DNA from: Terrimesophilobacter bigeumensis
GTDB taxonomy: Bacteria; Actinomycetota; Actinomycetes; Actinomycetales; Microbacteriaceae
Direction: 5' to 3'
Length of the DNA stretch: 64,000 nucleotides
Assembly (NCBI RefSeq): GCF_039537265.1
Contig: NZ_BAABAE010000003.1
Location: forward strand, 1 to 64,000
Below, piece by piece: positions 55,188 through 63,960 of this stretch; position 1 is the stretch's first letter, and each line of letters starts with the position of its first letter. Below the pieces are notes generated by a model. That model was not told the DNA's origin. It was given only the letters and a program-made list of their open reading frames with translations, and ran no database searches. Made by a program: the position numbers and the translations under genes.

Positions 55188-56231
55188 TCAGACGGCGACG
55201 GCGTCGCCAGCGGAGTCATCCGCGGGTGGCGCCGTCGTGCTGGTTCGCACGGCGAAAGCGACCGGCATCGTGATCCGGTTGTCGATCGGCTCCTCCGCGT
55301 GGCCCGAGAGGCGGTCGAGGACGACGTTGGCGGCCATGGCGCCCTGGCGCGCAGGGAACTGTTCGAGGGTCGTGAGCCCGAACATGGGGGACAGGTCGTG
55401 GCCGTCGATGCCGACGATCGAGAGCTGCGACGGCACCTGGATCCCGAGTTGGCGTGCTGCGATGATGACGCCGATCGCTATCTCATCGCATCCGGCGACG
55501 ATCGCGGTAGGACGCAGGCGTGGGTCCGCCAGCACCTGAAGCGCCATCGTGTACCCGCCGGGGATGCTGAACGGGACCGCCCGGAAGCTGCCGAAGCGCT
55601 CGAGCGCACTGTCGGCAAGAGCGAGCCGGAAGCCGGCCAGGCGCTGCGCGTGAACGCGAAAGTCCATCTGCTCCTCCTGGTCTCCGCCCAGGTGCATGAT
55701 CCTTCGGTGCCCGAGGCTGATGAGGTGGGTGGTCGCCAGGCGTGCGGCCTCGACATCGTCGATGTTGAGGGTCGGGATGCCGTCGATGGCCCCCCCGAGT
55801 CCGACGATCGGCTTGCCGAGGGAGCGGAGCTGGTCGACCTCGTGCGCGGTCAGCTCGATGCCGACGGCGATCACGGCATCCACACGCTTGCGCACGAGGA
55901 AGTAGTCGAAGATGCGCCGTCGCTGTTCGGCGTCCGAGCTCAGCCGGTACAGGGTCAGATCGTATCCGGCGCCGATGAGGGTGGACTCGATCCCGTCGAG
56001 CACTTCGGCGAAGAACCAGCGGTTGACGTAGGGGATCACGACCCCGACGTTCCGGGTCTGCCCGGTGACGAGGCTCGCGGCATTGGAGGAGACGACATAG
56101 CCGATATCGGTCGCCGCCTGCACGACCCGCTCACGCGTGGCGTCGGAGACGTAGCCGCGGCCGCTGAGCGCACGGCTCGCGGTCGACTTCGAGACGCCTG
56201 CGATGCGGGCCACATCGGCGATCGCACTCAT
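55188..56231 (-). CDS. LacI-family transcriptional regulator of the adjacent sugar operon
   Basis: 347 aa from ATG 56231, with GGAGG well placed; the frame extends to 56369 without homology. HTH and hinge: IADVARIAGVSKSTASRALSGRGYVSDATRERVVQAATDIGY. The sensor domain contains LISLGHRRIMHLGG, VAGCDEIAIGVIIAARQLGIQVPSQLSIVGIDGHDLS. Divergent from the transporter operon at 56548 and next to perfect palindromes, so it probably represses both. Close paralogue of the regulator at 17124. Confidence 0.9.
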   Translation of the reverse strand: MSAIADVARIAGVSKSTASRALSGRGYVSDATRERVVQAATDIGYVVSSNAASLVTGQTRNVGVVIPYVNRWFFAEVLDGIESTLIGAGYDLTLYRLSSDAEQRRRIFDYFLVRKRVDAVIAVGIELTAHEVDQLRSLGKPIVGLGGAIDGIPTLNIDDVEAARLATTHLISLGHRRIMHLGGDQEEQMDFRVHAQRLAGFRLALADSALERFGSFRAVPFSIPGGYTMALQVLADPRLRPTAIVAGCDEIAIGVIIAARQLGIQVPSQLSIVGIDGHDLSPMFGLTTLEQFPARQGAMAANVVLDRLSGHAEEPIDNRITMPVAFAVRTSTTAPPADDSAGDAVAV

Positions 56232-56282
56232 CGTCGACACCTCCTCGGACCCTGCACGCACAGCATAGCCAGCATCCCGGCG

Positions 56283-56302
56283 ATATGGAACCGGTTCCAT
56301 AT
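56283..56302. promoter_or_regulatory. LacI operator, distal copy
   Basis: ATATGGAACCGGTTCCATAT is a perfect 20-bp palindrome 51 bp upstream of the lacI start codon. It shares the core TGGAACCGGTTCC with the copy at 56434. Confidence 0.85.
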
Positions 56303-56364
56303 TTTTCGAACCCCGGAAACACCGCGAACATCGAATCATCGTGTCCGGGGCGCAACTCACGTGA

Positions 56365-56447
56365 TGCAAACGTTAGCAATTCGGGGTGATCAAGCGCTTG
56401 CAGTCGTCACGGCGGGTGCAATAGCTTGGATCATGGAACCGGTTCCC
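56365..56447 (+). promoter_or_regulatory. Promoter of the first sugar transporter operon with start-site operator
   Basis: -35 TTGCAG (56398-56403) and -10 TAGCTT (56422-56427), spacer 18 bp. GGAACCGGTTCC (56435-56446) lies where transcription should start. Other symmetric words are TGCAAACGTTAGCA (56365-56378) and CAAGCGCTTG (56391-56400), the second touching the -35. The operator centres are about 148 bp apart, allowing looping. Confidence 0.7.
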
Positions 56448-56547
56448 GAAGGCGGGCACTGAACCACTGGCGGGACGGGTTTCGGCACACACCGACCCGT
56501 CGGGCTCTATTCCTCCGGCGGAATGACCTCACTGAGGAGGGAAGTAC

Positions 56548-57885
56548 ATGAGTTCCACCCTGCATAGACGTTTCACGGCACCATTGGCGATCCTGGCCGC
56601 ATCGAGCCTCGCGCTCGTCGGCTGCGCCGGCGGTGGCACGGGCGATGAAAGTCACGGACCCGGCGATGCCGGCAACGCCGACGGCGTCGTCACCATCTAC
56701 GGGACGATCTCCGACACCGAAGCGGAACTTCTCCAGCAGTCCTGGGCGGACTGGGAGAAGGACAACAACATCGAGATCAAGTACGAGGCCAGCAAGGAGT
56801 TCGAGACGCAGATCAGCATCCGGGCCCAGGGCGGCAACGCACCCGACATCGCGATCTTCCCGCAGCCCGGACTCCTCGGAGACCTTGCGAGCCGCGACCT
56901 CATCCAGCCTGCCCCCGATGGGGTGAAGGCGAACGTGGAGAAGTACTGGTCGACGGACTGGGCAAACTACGCGACGACCGACGACGTGCTCTACGGCGCC
57001 CCGCTCATGGCGAGCGTCAAGGGCTTCATCTGGTACTCCCCGAAGAAGTTCGCCGACAACGGCTGGGAGGTCCCCACCACCTGGCAGGGGCTCCTCGACC
57101 TGACCAAGAAGATCCAGGAGTCGACCGGCGAGCCGCCGTGGTGCGCCGGCTTCGGCTCTGACGCGGCCACCGGATGGCCGGGAACCGACTGGATCGAGGA
57201 CCTCGTCCTGCGCCAGGCCGGCCCGGAGACCTACGACAAGTGGGTCAGCCATGAGGTTCCGTTCTCCGACCCGGCGATCAAGGGCGCGTTCGACTCGCTC
57301 GGCGAGATCCTGCTGAACCCGGATTACGTGAACGCCGGCTTCGGCGACGTCAAGTCGATCAACGCGACACCGTTCGGCGACGTGGCCCGCGCGATGGGCA
57401 ACGGAACCTGCACGCTCACCCACCAGGCGTCGTTCTTCGACGGGTTCCTCCAGGATCCGGACAACGGCAACGTCAAGGTGGGCCCGGATGCCGACATCTG
57501 GGCCTTCATGACCCCGTCCGTCGAGGCCGGTGGCAATGCGGTCACCGGTGGTGGCGAGATCGTCGCGGCGTTCTCGAACGACGCGGACACGGTCAAGGTG
57601 CAGGAGTACCTGTCGAGCCCGGAGTGGGCGAACAGCCGGGTGAGCCTCGGTGGCGTCATCAGCGCCAACAACGGCCTCGACCCGGCCAACGCGTCGAGCC
57701 CGATCCTGCAGGAAGCGATCAAGATCCTCCAGGACCCGAACACGACGTTCCGCTTCGACGGCTCGGACCTCATGCCGGGTGTCGTGGGCGCGGGATCGTT
57801 CTGGACCGGGATGGTCGACTGGATCAACGGCAAGTCGGTGGATGAGGTTCTCACCACCATCGACGGCTCCTGGCCGTCCAGCTAG
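56548..57885 (+). CDS. Sugar ABC transporter substrate-binding lipoprotein
   Basis: 445 aa. A lipoprotein signal with lipobox LALVGCAGGG precedes a family-1 solute-binding fold (VTIYGTISDTEAELLQQSWADWEKDNNIEIKYEASKEFETQI, PDIAIFPQPGLLGDL). It binds a sugar or oligosaccharide outside the membrane and passes it to the two permeases downstream. GAGGAGGGAAG precedes the ATG. The ligand is unknown; alpha-glucoside or related sugars are plausible from the LacI type. Confidence 0.9.
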   Translation: MSSTLHRRFTAPLAILAASSLALVGCAGGGTGDESHGPGDAGNADGVVTIYGTISDTEAELLQQSWADWEKDNNIEIKYEASKEFETQISIRAQGGNAPDIAIFPQPGLLGDLASRDLIQPAPDGVKANVEKYWSTDWANYATTDDVLYGAPLMASVKGFIWYSPKKFADNGWEVPTTWQGLLDLTKKIQESTGEPPWCAGFGSDAATGWPGTDWIEDLVLRQAGPETYDKWVSHEVPFSDPAIKGAFDSLGEILLNPDYVNAGFGDVKSINATPFGDVARAMGNGTCTLTHQASFFDGFLQDPDNGNVKVGPDADIWAFMTPSVEAGGNAVTGGGEIVAAFSNDADTVKVQEYLSSPEWANSRVSLGGVISANNGLDPANASSPILQEAIKILQDPNTTFRFDGSDLMPGVVGAGSFWTGMVDWINGKSVDEVLTTIDGSWPSS

Positions 57886-58008
57886 GTTGCACCGTGGTGG
57901 GGCCGGCGGCGACGTCGGCCCCACTACCCTGGCTCGCGCGACGCTGATACGCTCGCGGAGCACAAGGCGCTCCACCCTGAGTCCGACGCCGTACTCGAAA
58001 GGTTGCCC

Positions 58009-59142
58009 ATGTCACAGTTCCTCGGCTGGATAGCGACACTTCCCGCCTGGCTGCAGATCGTGCTCGTCATCGCGGCTTTCCTCGCCGTCATCGGGCTGCT
58101 GCTCTTCTTCATCGAGATCGCTCCGCGCTCGGGGAAGAAGTACACGATCGTCCGCCTCGCGGTGTGCGTGCTCGTTCCGCTGATCGCGATGCTCCTCCTC
58201 GGCTCGGTGGTCTGGGCCGCACTCATCGCCGCCGTGCTGGGGGCCCTGTTCTTCTACCTCGACTACCGGTCGAAGCAGGGCGCCGGATACCTGTTCCAGT
58301 TGATCGGTTTCCTCGCCCCTGCGGTCATCCTGCTCGCGATCGGCCTCATCTACCCGACAATCGGCACGACGATCCAGGCCTTCCAGGACAACCGCAGCAA
58401 GGGCTTCGTCGGCCTCGACAACTTCGTCTGGATCTTCACCCAGCCCTACGGCATCCGGGTCGTCGTCAATACGATCGTCTGGGTTCTCCTCGTCCCGGCG
58501 CTCTCGACCATCTTCGGCCTCGCCTACGCGGCGTTCATCGACAGGTCGCGCGGGGAGAAGATCTTCAAGGCGCTCGTCTTCATGCCGATGGCGATCTCCT
58601 TCGTCGGCGCGAGCATCATCTGGCGCTTCGTCTACGCGGCCAAGCCCGCCGACCAGGACCAGATCGGCCTCCTCAACCAGATCGTCGTCTGGTTCGGGGG
58701 CGAGCCGGTGTTCTGGCTGCAGAACTCGCCCTGGAACACCTTCTTCCTGATCATCGTGCTCATCTGGATCCAGACCGGATTCGCCATGGTCATCCTCTCG
58801 GCCGCCATCAAGGGGGTGCCCGCCGAGCAGCTGGAGGCCGCGGAACTCGACGGGACGAACGCCTGGCAGAGGTTCATGAACGTGACCGTGCCCGGCATCC
58901 GGAGTTCGCTCATCGTCGTGCTCACCACGATCTCGATCGCCTCGCTCAAGGTCTTCGACATCGTGCGCACGATGACGGCCGGCGCCAACGAGACGAGCGT
59001 CATCGCGAACGAGATGTACACGCAGTGGAAGGGGTTCGAGACGGGCCGCTCCGCAGCCTTCGCCGTCGTCCTGTTCCTGCTCGTCATGCCGATCATCATC
59101 TACAACGCGAGACAGATCAAGAAGCAGAGGGAGATCCGATGA
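58009..59142 (+). CDS. Sugar ABC transporter permease (MalF-like)
   Basis: 377 aa, with eight hydrophobic segments and the EAA loop (EQLEAAELDGTNAWQRFMNVTVPGI). ATG 58009 is preferred over TTG 58003 because GAAAGG is better spaced. The first ~80 residues hold extra helices before the conserved core. The stop overlaps the next permease by 4 bp. Confidence 0.9.
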   Translation: MSQFLGWIATLPAWLQIVLVIAAFLAVIGLLLFFIEIAPRSGKKYTIVRLAVCVLVPLIAMLLLGSVVWAALIAAVLGALFFYLDYRSKQGAGYLFQLIGFLAPAVILLAIGLIYPTIGTTIQAFQDNRSKGFVGLDNFVWIFTQPYGIRVVVNTIVWVLLVPALSTIFGLAYAAFIDRSRGEKIFKALVFMPMAISFVGASIIWRFVYAAKPADQDQIGLLNQIVVWFGGEPVFWLQNSPWNTFFLIIVLIWIQTGFAMVILSAAIKGVPAEQLEAAELDGTNAWQRFMNVTVPGIRSSLIVVLTTISIASLKVFDIVRTMTAGANETSVIANEMYTQWKGFETGRSAAFAVVLFLLVMPIIIYNARQIKKQREIR

Positions 59143-60113
59143 GCGCCGTCACCCCCATCGATGTCCCGATGAGCGACTCGACGAGCAGGCAACTCGCTCG
59201 CGGCGAGGCCAGGGTGGAGGCGGCCACCAAACGCACCAAGCGCCGCCTGACCAGTCGCACCGCGACGATCGCCGCGCTCGTCATCGCCATCCTGTGGACC
59301 ACCCCGACCTTCGGGCTCTTCCTGTCGTCGTTCCGGCCGGCCGGGGAGGTCGCCACGACGGGGTGGTGGACGATCTTCTCCAACTGGGGATTCACCTTCG
59401 ACAACTACCTGCAGGTTCTTGAGGCGGGCAACACCCAGCTCACGATGGGCCAGGCGTTCCTCAACTCGATCGCGATCACCCTCCCGGCCACCGTCATCCC
59501 GCTCGTGATCGCCTCGCTGGCCGCCTACGCCTTCGCCTGGATCGACTTCAAGGGCAAGGACTGGATGTTCATCGGCATCTTCGCCCTGCAGATCGTTCCG
59601 CTGCAGATGGCGCTCGTTCCGCTGCTGAGCCTGTTCTCGCGCGGCGTGAACATCGGCGGAGTCGAGCTGTTCAGCGGCCTCAACGCGGGGACGTCCTACT
59701 CGCAGGTGTGGATCGCGCACACGATCTTCGCGCTTCCTCTCGCGATCTTCCTGCTGCACAACTTCGTCTCCGAGATCCCGCGGGAGCTCATCGAGGCCGC
59801 GAGGGTCGACGGCGCGAGCCACGGCCAGATCTTCTTCCGCATCATCCTTCCGCTCACCATGCCGGCCATCGCCTCCTTCGGGATCTTCCAGTTCCTATGG
59901 GTCTGGAACGACCTGCTCGTGGCGCTCGTCTTCGCCGACGGCACCGTCGCACCGATCACCAAGCTTCTCGCAGAGGTGACCGGCAAGTACGGCCAGGACT
60001 GGCACCTGCTCACCGCGGGAGCCTTCATCTCGATCGTCGTCCCGCTCATCGTGTTCTTCTCATTGCAGCGCTACTTCGTCCGCGGCCTGCTCGCCGGCTC
60101 GACGAAGGGGTAA
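59139..60113 (+). CDS. Sugar ABC transporter permease (MalG-like)
   Basis: 324 aa. Six segments with the EAA loop (RELIEAARVDGASHGQIFFRIILPL) and the C-terminal YFVRGLLAGSTKG of MalG-type permeases. A charged N-terminus of ~45 residues. ATG 59139 overlaps the upstream stop (ATGA). No ATPase gene follows, so a shared MsiK-type ATPase encoded elsewhere is expected. Confidence 0.9.
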   Translation: MSAVTPIDVPMSDSTSRQLARGEARVEAATKRTKRRLTSRTATIAALVIAILWTTPTFGLFLSSFRPAGEVATTGWWTIFSNWGFTFDNYLQVLEAGNTQLTMGQAFLNSIAITLPATVIPLVIASLAAYAFAWIDFKGKDWMFIGIFALQIVPLQMALVPLLSLFSRGVNIGGVELFSGLNAGTSYSQVWIAHTIFALPLAIFLLHNFVSEIPRELIEAARVDGASHGQIFFRIILPLTMPAIASFGIFQFLWVWNDLLVALVFADGTVAPITKLLAEVTGKYGQDWHLLTAGAFISIVVPLIVFFSLQRYFVRGLLAGSTKG

Positions 60114-60118
60114 GAGCC

Positions 60119-60182
60119 GACCGGACCTGCCGAAACCGTCTGAACCGTGCGTGGTAAGGGTGCGTTCTCGGCAGGTCCGGTC
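60119..60182 (+). terminator. Terminator of the first transporter operon
   Basis: GACCGGACCTGCCGA (60119-60133) pairs perfectly with TCGGCAGGTCCGGTC (60168-60182), with a 34-nt intervening loop, then CTTGCCC. It begins 6 bp after the permease stop. Confidence 0.75.
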
Positions 60183-60243
60183 CTTGCCCGCGCCCGAGGG
60201 GCAAGCTGGGCGCCGACTGAGAGCACTCTATGAGTAGCTGAGT

Positions 60244-60290
60244 TTGGGTCGCCACAGCTTGTGAGTGATAGTTAGCAAGCCTAACGTTGT
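60244..60290 (+). promoter_or_regulatory. Promoter and possible operator of the second transporter operon
   Basis: -35 TTGGGT (60244-60249), 17-bp spacer, -10 GATAGT (60267-60272). GTTAGCAAGCCTAAC (60271-60285) has inverted GTTAG/CTAAC arms and leads into AACGTT. GTTAGCAA also occurs at 56372-56379 in the first operon's control region. Confidence 0.5.
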
Positions 60291-60388
60291 GCGCGATATC
60301 ACCAACCGATTGTCTGCCCCATTGTGAGACACCAACCGGCGATGAACGGGAGAGACCCGCCGGTGAATCGACTCCACAAGGAGGAGAC

Positions 60389-61705
60389 ATGCGTTTCCAT
60401 CGAGCCCGAAAAGCACTCATCCCTCTCGCCACTGCGGCCATTCTGGGTGTCACCCTCGCCGGCTGCAGCTCAGGCGGAACGCCGCCGGCGTCGACGACGC
60501 CGAAGGAGGACCTCTCCGGTGTCACGCTCAACGTCGCGGCCGACTGGTCGGGCGCCGAGCAGGCCAACTTCGAGAAGGTGCTCGCCCAGTTCTCGAGCGA
60601 GACCGGTGCGAAGGTCAACTACACGAGTTACGGCAGCAATGTCGCCACCACCCTCAACACCAAGATCGCCGGCGGCGATCCGCCCGATGTCGCGGTCATC
60701 CCGCAGCCAGGCCTCCTGAAGTCGCTGGCGCAGGCCGGCAACCTCATCCCGCTCTCCGCCGACACTCTCGCGACCGTCAAGAAGTACTACTCGCAGGACT
60801 GGATCGACCTCGGCTCGGTCGACGGAAAGACCTACGGGGTCTGGTTCAAGGGCTCCAACAAGTCGACGGTCTGGTACAACACGAAGGTCTACCAGAACGC
60901 CGGCGCCGACGTGCCGAAGACCTGGGACGACTTCGTGGCCGCCCTGCAGAAGGTCTCCGACTCCGGTGTCCCGGGCCTCTCCATCGGGGCGGATGTCGGC
61001 TGGCCGCTCACCGACTGGTTCGAGAACATCTACCTGAGGACGGCTGGTGCCGCGAAGTACGACCAGCTGACCAACCATGAGATCCCGTGGACCGACCCCT
61101 CCGTCATCGACGCGCTCACGATCCTCTCCAAGCTGTGGAGCAACTCGGCGCTCATCGAGCCGGGCGGCGCGCAGCGCACCTTCGGCGACTCGGTCACCGA
61201 GGTCTTCGGCAACCCGCCCAAGGCCGGAACCGTGTACGAGGGCGACTTCGTCGCAGGGAACATCACGTCCCAGACGAAGTCGGTCATCGGCACCGACGCG
61301 AAGTTCTACGACTTCCCCTCGATCAACGGATCAGACCCTGCGGTCGTCGGCGGAGGCAACGCGGCCATCCAGCTCAAGGACAACAAGGGGGCTGCGGCCC
61401 TCATGAGCTACCTGGCCGGCCCTGAGGCGGCGACGATCTGGGTGAAGCTCGGCGGGTTCACCTCACCGAACAACGGCGTCGACGTGTCCAACTACCCGGA
61501 TGACACCTCCCGGCAGATCGCAGACGCCCTCGTGAACGCGAAGACGTTCCGCTTCGACATGTCGGACCAGGCGCCGAGCGCATTCGGCGGCACCTCCGGT
61601 TCGGGCGAGTGGAAGATCCTGCTGGACTTCTACCAGAACCCGACGAACATCCAGGGCACGGCCAAGGCTCTCGAAGCTGCGGCGACAGCGGACTACGGCA
61701 AGTAG
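60389..61705 (+). CDS. Sugar ABC transporter substrate-binding lipoprotein (second operon)
   Basis: 438 aa. Signal with lipobox TLAGCSSGG; family-1 solute-binding protein (LNVAADWSGAEQANFEKVLAQFSSETGAKVNYTSYGSN, PDVAVIPQPGLL). AAGGAGGAG lies before ATG 60389; the upstream in-frame extension to 60287 has no such site. Related in layout to the protein at 56548, probably an ancient duplication. Ligand unknown. Confidence 0.9.
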   Translation: MRFHRARKALIPLATAAILGVTLAGCSSGGTPPASTTPKEDLSGVTLNVAADWSGAEQANFEKVLAQFSSETGAKVNYTSYGSNVATTLNTKIAGGDPPDVAVIPQPGLLKSLAQAGNLIPLSADTLATVKKYYSQDWIDLGSVDGKTYGVWFKGSNKSTVWYNTKVYQNAGADVPKTWDDFVAALQKVSDSGVPGLSIGADVGWPLTDWFENIYLRTAGAAKYDQLTNHEIPWTDPSVIDALTILSKLWSNSALIEPGGAQRTFGDSVTEVFGNPPKAGTVYEGDFVAGNITSQTKSVIGTDAKFYDFPSINGSDPAVVGGGNAAIQLKDNKGAAALMSYLAGPEAATIWVKLGGFTSPNNGVDVSNYPDDTSRQIADALVNAKTFRFDMSDQAPSAFGGTSGSGEWKILLDFYQNPTNIQGTAKALEAAATADYGK

Positions 61706-61717
61706 GAGTCTGCCGAC

Positions 61718-63082
61718 GTGTCCACCGCGGTGGAAGCGGTCGACGGGAAGGACGTGAGGCTCGCTCCGGCGGGTCCGCGCCCTTCCCTCAGCCGCGCGCG
61801 ACGTTCGCTCGTGACCGCGGTCATCTTCCTCGCCCCCGCGCTGTTCCTGCTGGGGGTGCTCATCGGCTATCCGGTCGTCTACTCGGTGTGGCGTTCCCTG
61901 TTCGACGCGAGCGGCAGGAACTTCGTCGGGGGCGCGAACTACGTGACGATGTTCACCGACCCGGCCACCTTCCTCTCCATCCGCAACAACGTCATCTGGG
62001 TCATCGTCGCGCCCGTGACCTGCACGGTGCTCGGGCTCATCTTCGCGGTGCTCATGAACCGTATCCGCTGGGCGAGCGCGTTCAAGCTCATCGTCTTCAT
62101 GCCCATGGCGATCTCGATGGTCGCCTCGGGGGTCATCTTCCGCACGCTGTTCCAGGAGAATCCGGATCTCGGCGCGGTCAATGCGGGGCTCGTCGCGATC
62201 CACGACGCGGTCGCGGACGGCGCCGGCTATCCAGGAGCCCGCCCGCGCGACGGCGTCGGCCTGACCGGCACCGGGGGTGCGGTCGAGTCGGGCGCCGCGG
62301 TGCCGGCCGGTGGGCAGCAGGACTTCCCGCTCGTCGGCATCCTGGGTGCGACCCTTCCTGGCGACGCGGCGACCGCCGTTCCGGCGTCGAAGGCTGCGGA
62401 TGACGAGATCACCGGCACGGTGTGGCTCGACTTCGTCACGGGCGGCGGTGGTGTCGACGGCGAGCTCGGCGACGGCAAGAAAGGGCTGCCCGGTGTCACC
62501 GTGCAGGCGGTCGACTCGGCCGGCGCCGTCGTCGCCTCCGCGGTGACCGGTGCCGACGGGACCTACGCGATCAGCGGTCTCGACCCTGGCGACTACCGGG
62601 TCGGCCTCCCGGCCTCCAACTTCGCGGCGAACTACGCCGGCGTCTCCTGGCTCGGGCCGACGCTCGTGACGGCCGTCATCATCCTCGCCTACGTCTGGAT
62701 CTGGGCCGGGTTCGCGATGGTCATGATCGCCTCGGGGCTCTCCGCCATGGACGTCTCGCTCCAGGAGGCGGCGCGCGTGGACGGGGCGAGCGAGTGGCAG
62801 GTGTTCCGCCGGATCACCGCACCGCTGCTGTCGCCGGTGCTCATCGTCGTGTTCATCACGCTCATCATCAACGTGCTCAAGATCTTCGACCTCGTCTACG
62901 TCATCCCGCCGGGGTCGTCACTTCCCTCGGCGAGCGTCATCGCCGTGCAGCTTTGGACGGTCTCCTTCGGCGGCGGCAACGACCAGGGGCTCGGCAGCGC
63001 GCTCGCGATCCTCCTCCTCGTGCTCGTGCTGCCCTTCATGATCATCAACGTGCGGAGGTTCAGGATGGAGCGCGAGCAGTGA
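61718..63082 (+). CDS. Sugar ABC permease (MalF-like) with an SdrD-B-like extracytoplasmic insert
   Basis: 454 aa. Helices at residues ~30-55, 90-115 and 120-140 are followed by ~170 inserted residues. Residues ~150-230 are Gly/Ala-rich. Residues ~231-300 (TGTVWLDFVTGGGG..., KKGLPGVTVQAVDSAGAVV, GADGTYAISGLDPGDYRVGLP) match the beta-sandwich of SdrD-B/CarboxypepD_reg domains. The remaining helices and the EAA loop (LQEAARVDGASEWQVFRRITAPL) are typical. By position the insert corresponds to the P2 loop of E. coli MalF, so it faces outside. It could contact the binding protein. GTG 61718 has AGGAG ~10 nt upstream. Confidence 0.88.
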   Translation: MSTAVEAVDGKDVRLAPAGPRPSLSRARRSLVTAVIFLAPALFLLGVLIGYPVVYSVWRSLFDASGRNFVGGANYVTMFTDPATFLSIRNNVIWVIVAPVTCTVLGLIFAVLMNRIRWASAFKLIVFMPMAISMVASGVIFRTLFQENPDLGAVNAGLVAIHDAVADGAGYPGARPRDGVGLTGTGGAVESGAAVPAGGQQDFPLVGILGATLPGDAATAVPASKAADDEITGTVWLDFVTGGGGVDGELGDGKKGLPGVTVQAVDSAGAVVASAVTGADGTYAISGLDPGDYRVGLPASNFAANYAGVSWLGPTLVTAVIILAYVWIWAGFAMVMIASGLSAMDVSLQEAARVDGASEWQVFRRITAPLLSPVLIVVFITLIINVLKIFDLVYVIPPGSSLPSASVIAVQLWTVSFGGGNDQGLGSALAILLLVLVLPFMIINVRRFRMEREQ

Positions 63083-63960
63083 CCGCGCCCGCCGGGATCG
63101 TGACGGCGCGGCGCAGGGTCGCCGGGCGCATCCTCGACTTCTTCGGGAAGGGCGCCGTGAACGTCGTCCTCATCGTCGTCGCGGTGTTCTGGCTCGTCCC
63201 GACGATCGGGTTGTTCCTCTCCTCGCTCCGGTCGACGACCGACAACAGCCAGAGCGGATGGTGGACCGTGTTCACGAGGCCTGCCCAGCTCACCGTCGAG
63301 AACTATGCGAACCTGCTCGGCAACGCCCAGTTCATGGGTTCGTTCGTCAACACGATCGCGATCACCGTGCCGGCCACGGCGCTTGTCGTGGTGATCGGGT
63401 CGCTCGCCGGGTACGCCTTCGCCTGGATCCGGTTTCCCGGTCGCGACTGGCTGCTCGTGGTCGTGATCGTCCTCCTCGCCGTTCCCCTGCAGGTCTCGCT
63501 CATCCCGATCGCGAAACTGTACGGCGAGGTGGGGCTCTTCGGCTCGGTCGTCGGCGTCATCCTGTTCCACACCGCGTACGGGCTGCCGTTCGCGATCTTC
63601 CTGCTGCGCAACTTCTTCACGCAGATCCCGGGGGAGATGCTCGAGGCGGCGCGCATCGACGGGGCGAGCGAGTGGCGCATCTTCGGCCGCATCATCCTGC
63701 CGCTCGGGCTGCCGGCGATCGCGAGTCTCAGCATCTTCCAGTTCCTGTGGACCTGGAACGACATGCTCGTCGCACTCATCTTCACGAATGCGACCTCCCA
63801 GCCGGTGACGGTCGCCATCCAGAGCCAGCTGCGACAGTTCGGGGCGAACATCGACATCCTCTCCGCGGGCGCCTTCCTCTCGATGATCGTGCCGCTCGTC
63901 GTGTTCTTCGCCTTCCAGCGCTACTTCGTCTCCGCCCTGCTCGCCGGGTCCACGAAGTAG
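63079..63960 (+). CDS. Sugar ABC permease (MalG-like), second operon
   Basis: 293 aa, six segments, EAA loop (GEMLEAARIDGASEWRIFGRIILPLGLPAI) and end YFVSALLAGSTK. GTG 63079 overlaps the preceding stop by 4 bp. No ATPase gene is in view before the window ends at 64000; 63961-64000 is non-coding and carries only a C-rich stretch. Confidence 0.9.
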   Translation: MTAPAGIVTARRRVAGRILDFFGKGAVNVVLIVVAVFWLVPTIGLFLSSLRSTTDNSQSGWWTVFTRPAQLTVENYANLLGNAQFMGSFVNTIAITVPATALVVVIGSLAGYAFAWIRFPGRDWLLVVVIVLLAVPLQVSLIPIAKLYGEVGLFGSVVGVILFHTAYGLPFAIFLLRNFFTQIPGEMLEAARIDGASEWRIFGRIILPLGLPAIASLSIFQFLWTWNDMLVALIFTNATSQPVTVAIQSQLRQFGANIDILSAGAFLSMIVPLVVFFAFQRYFVSALLAGSTK

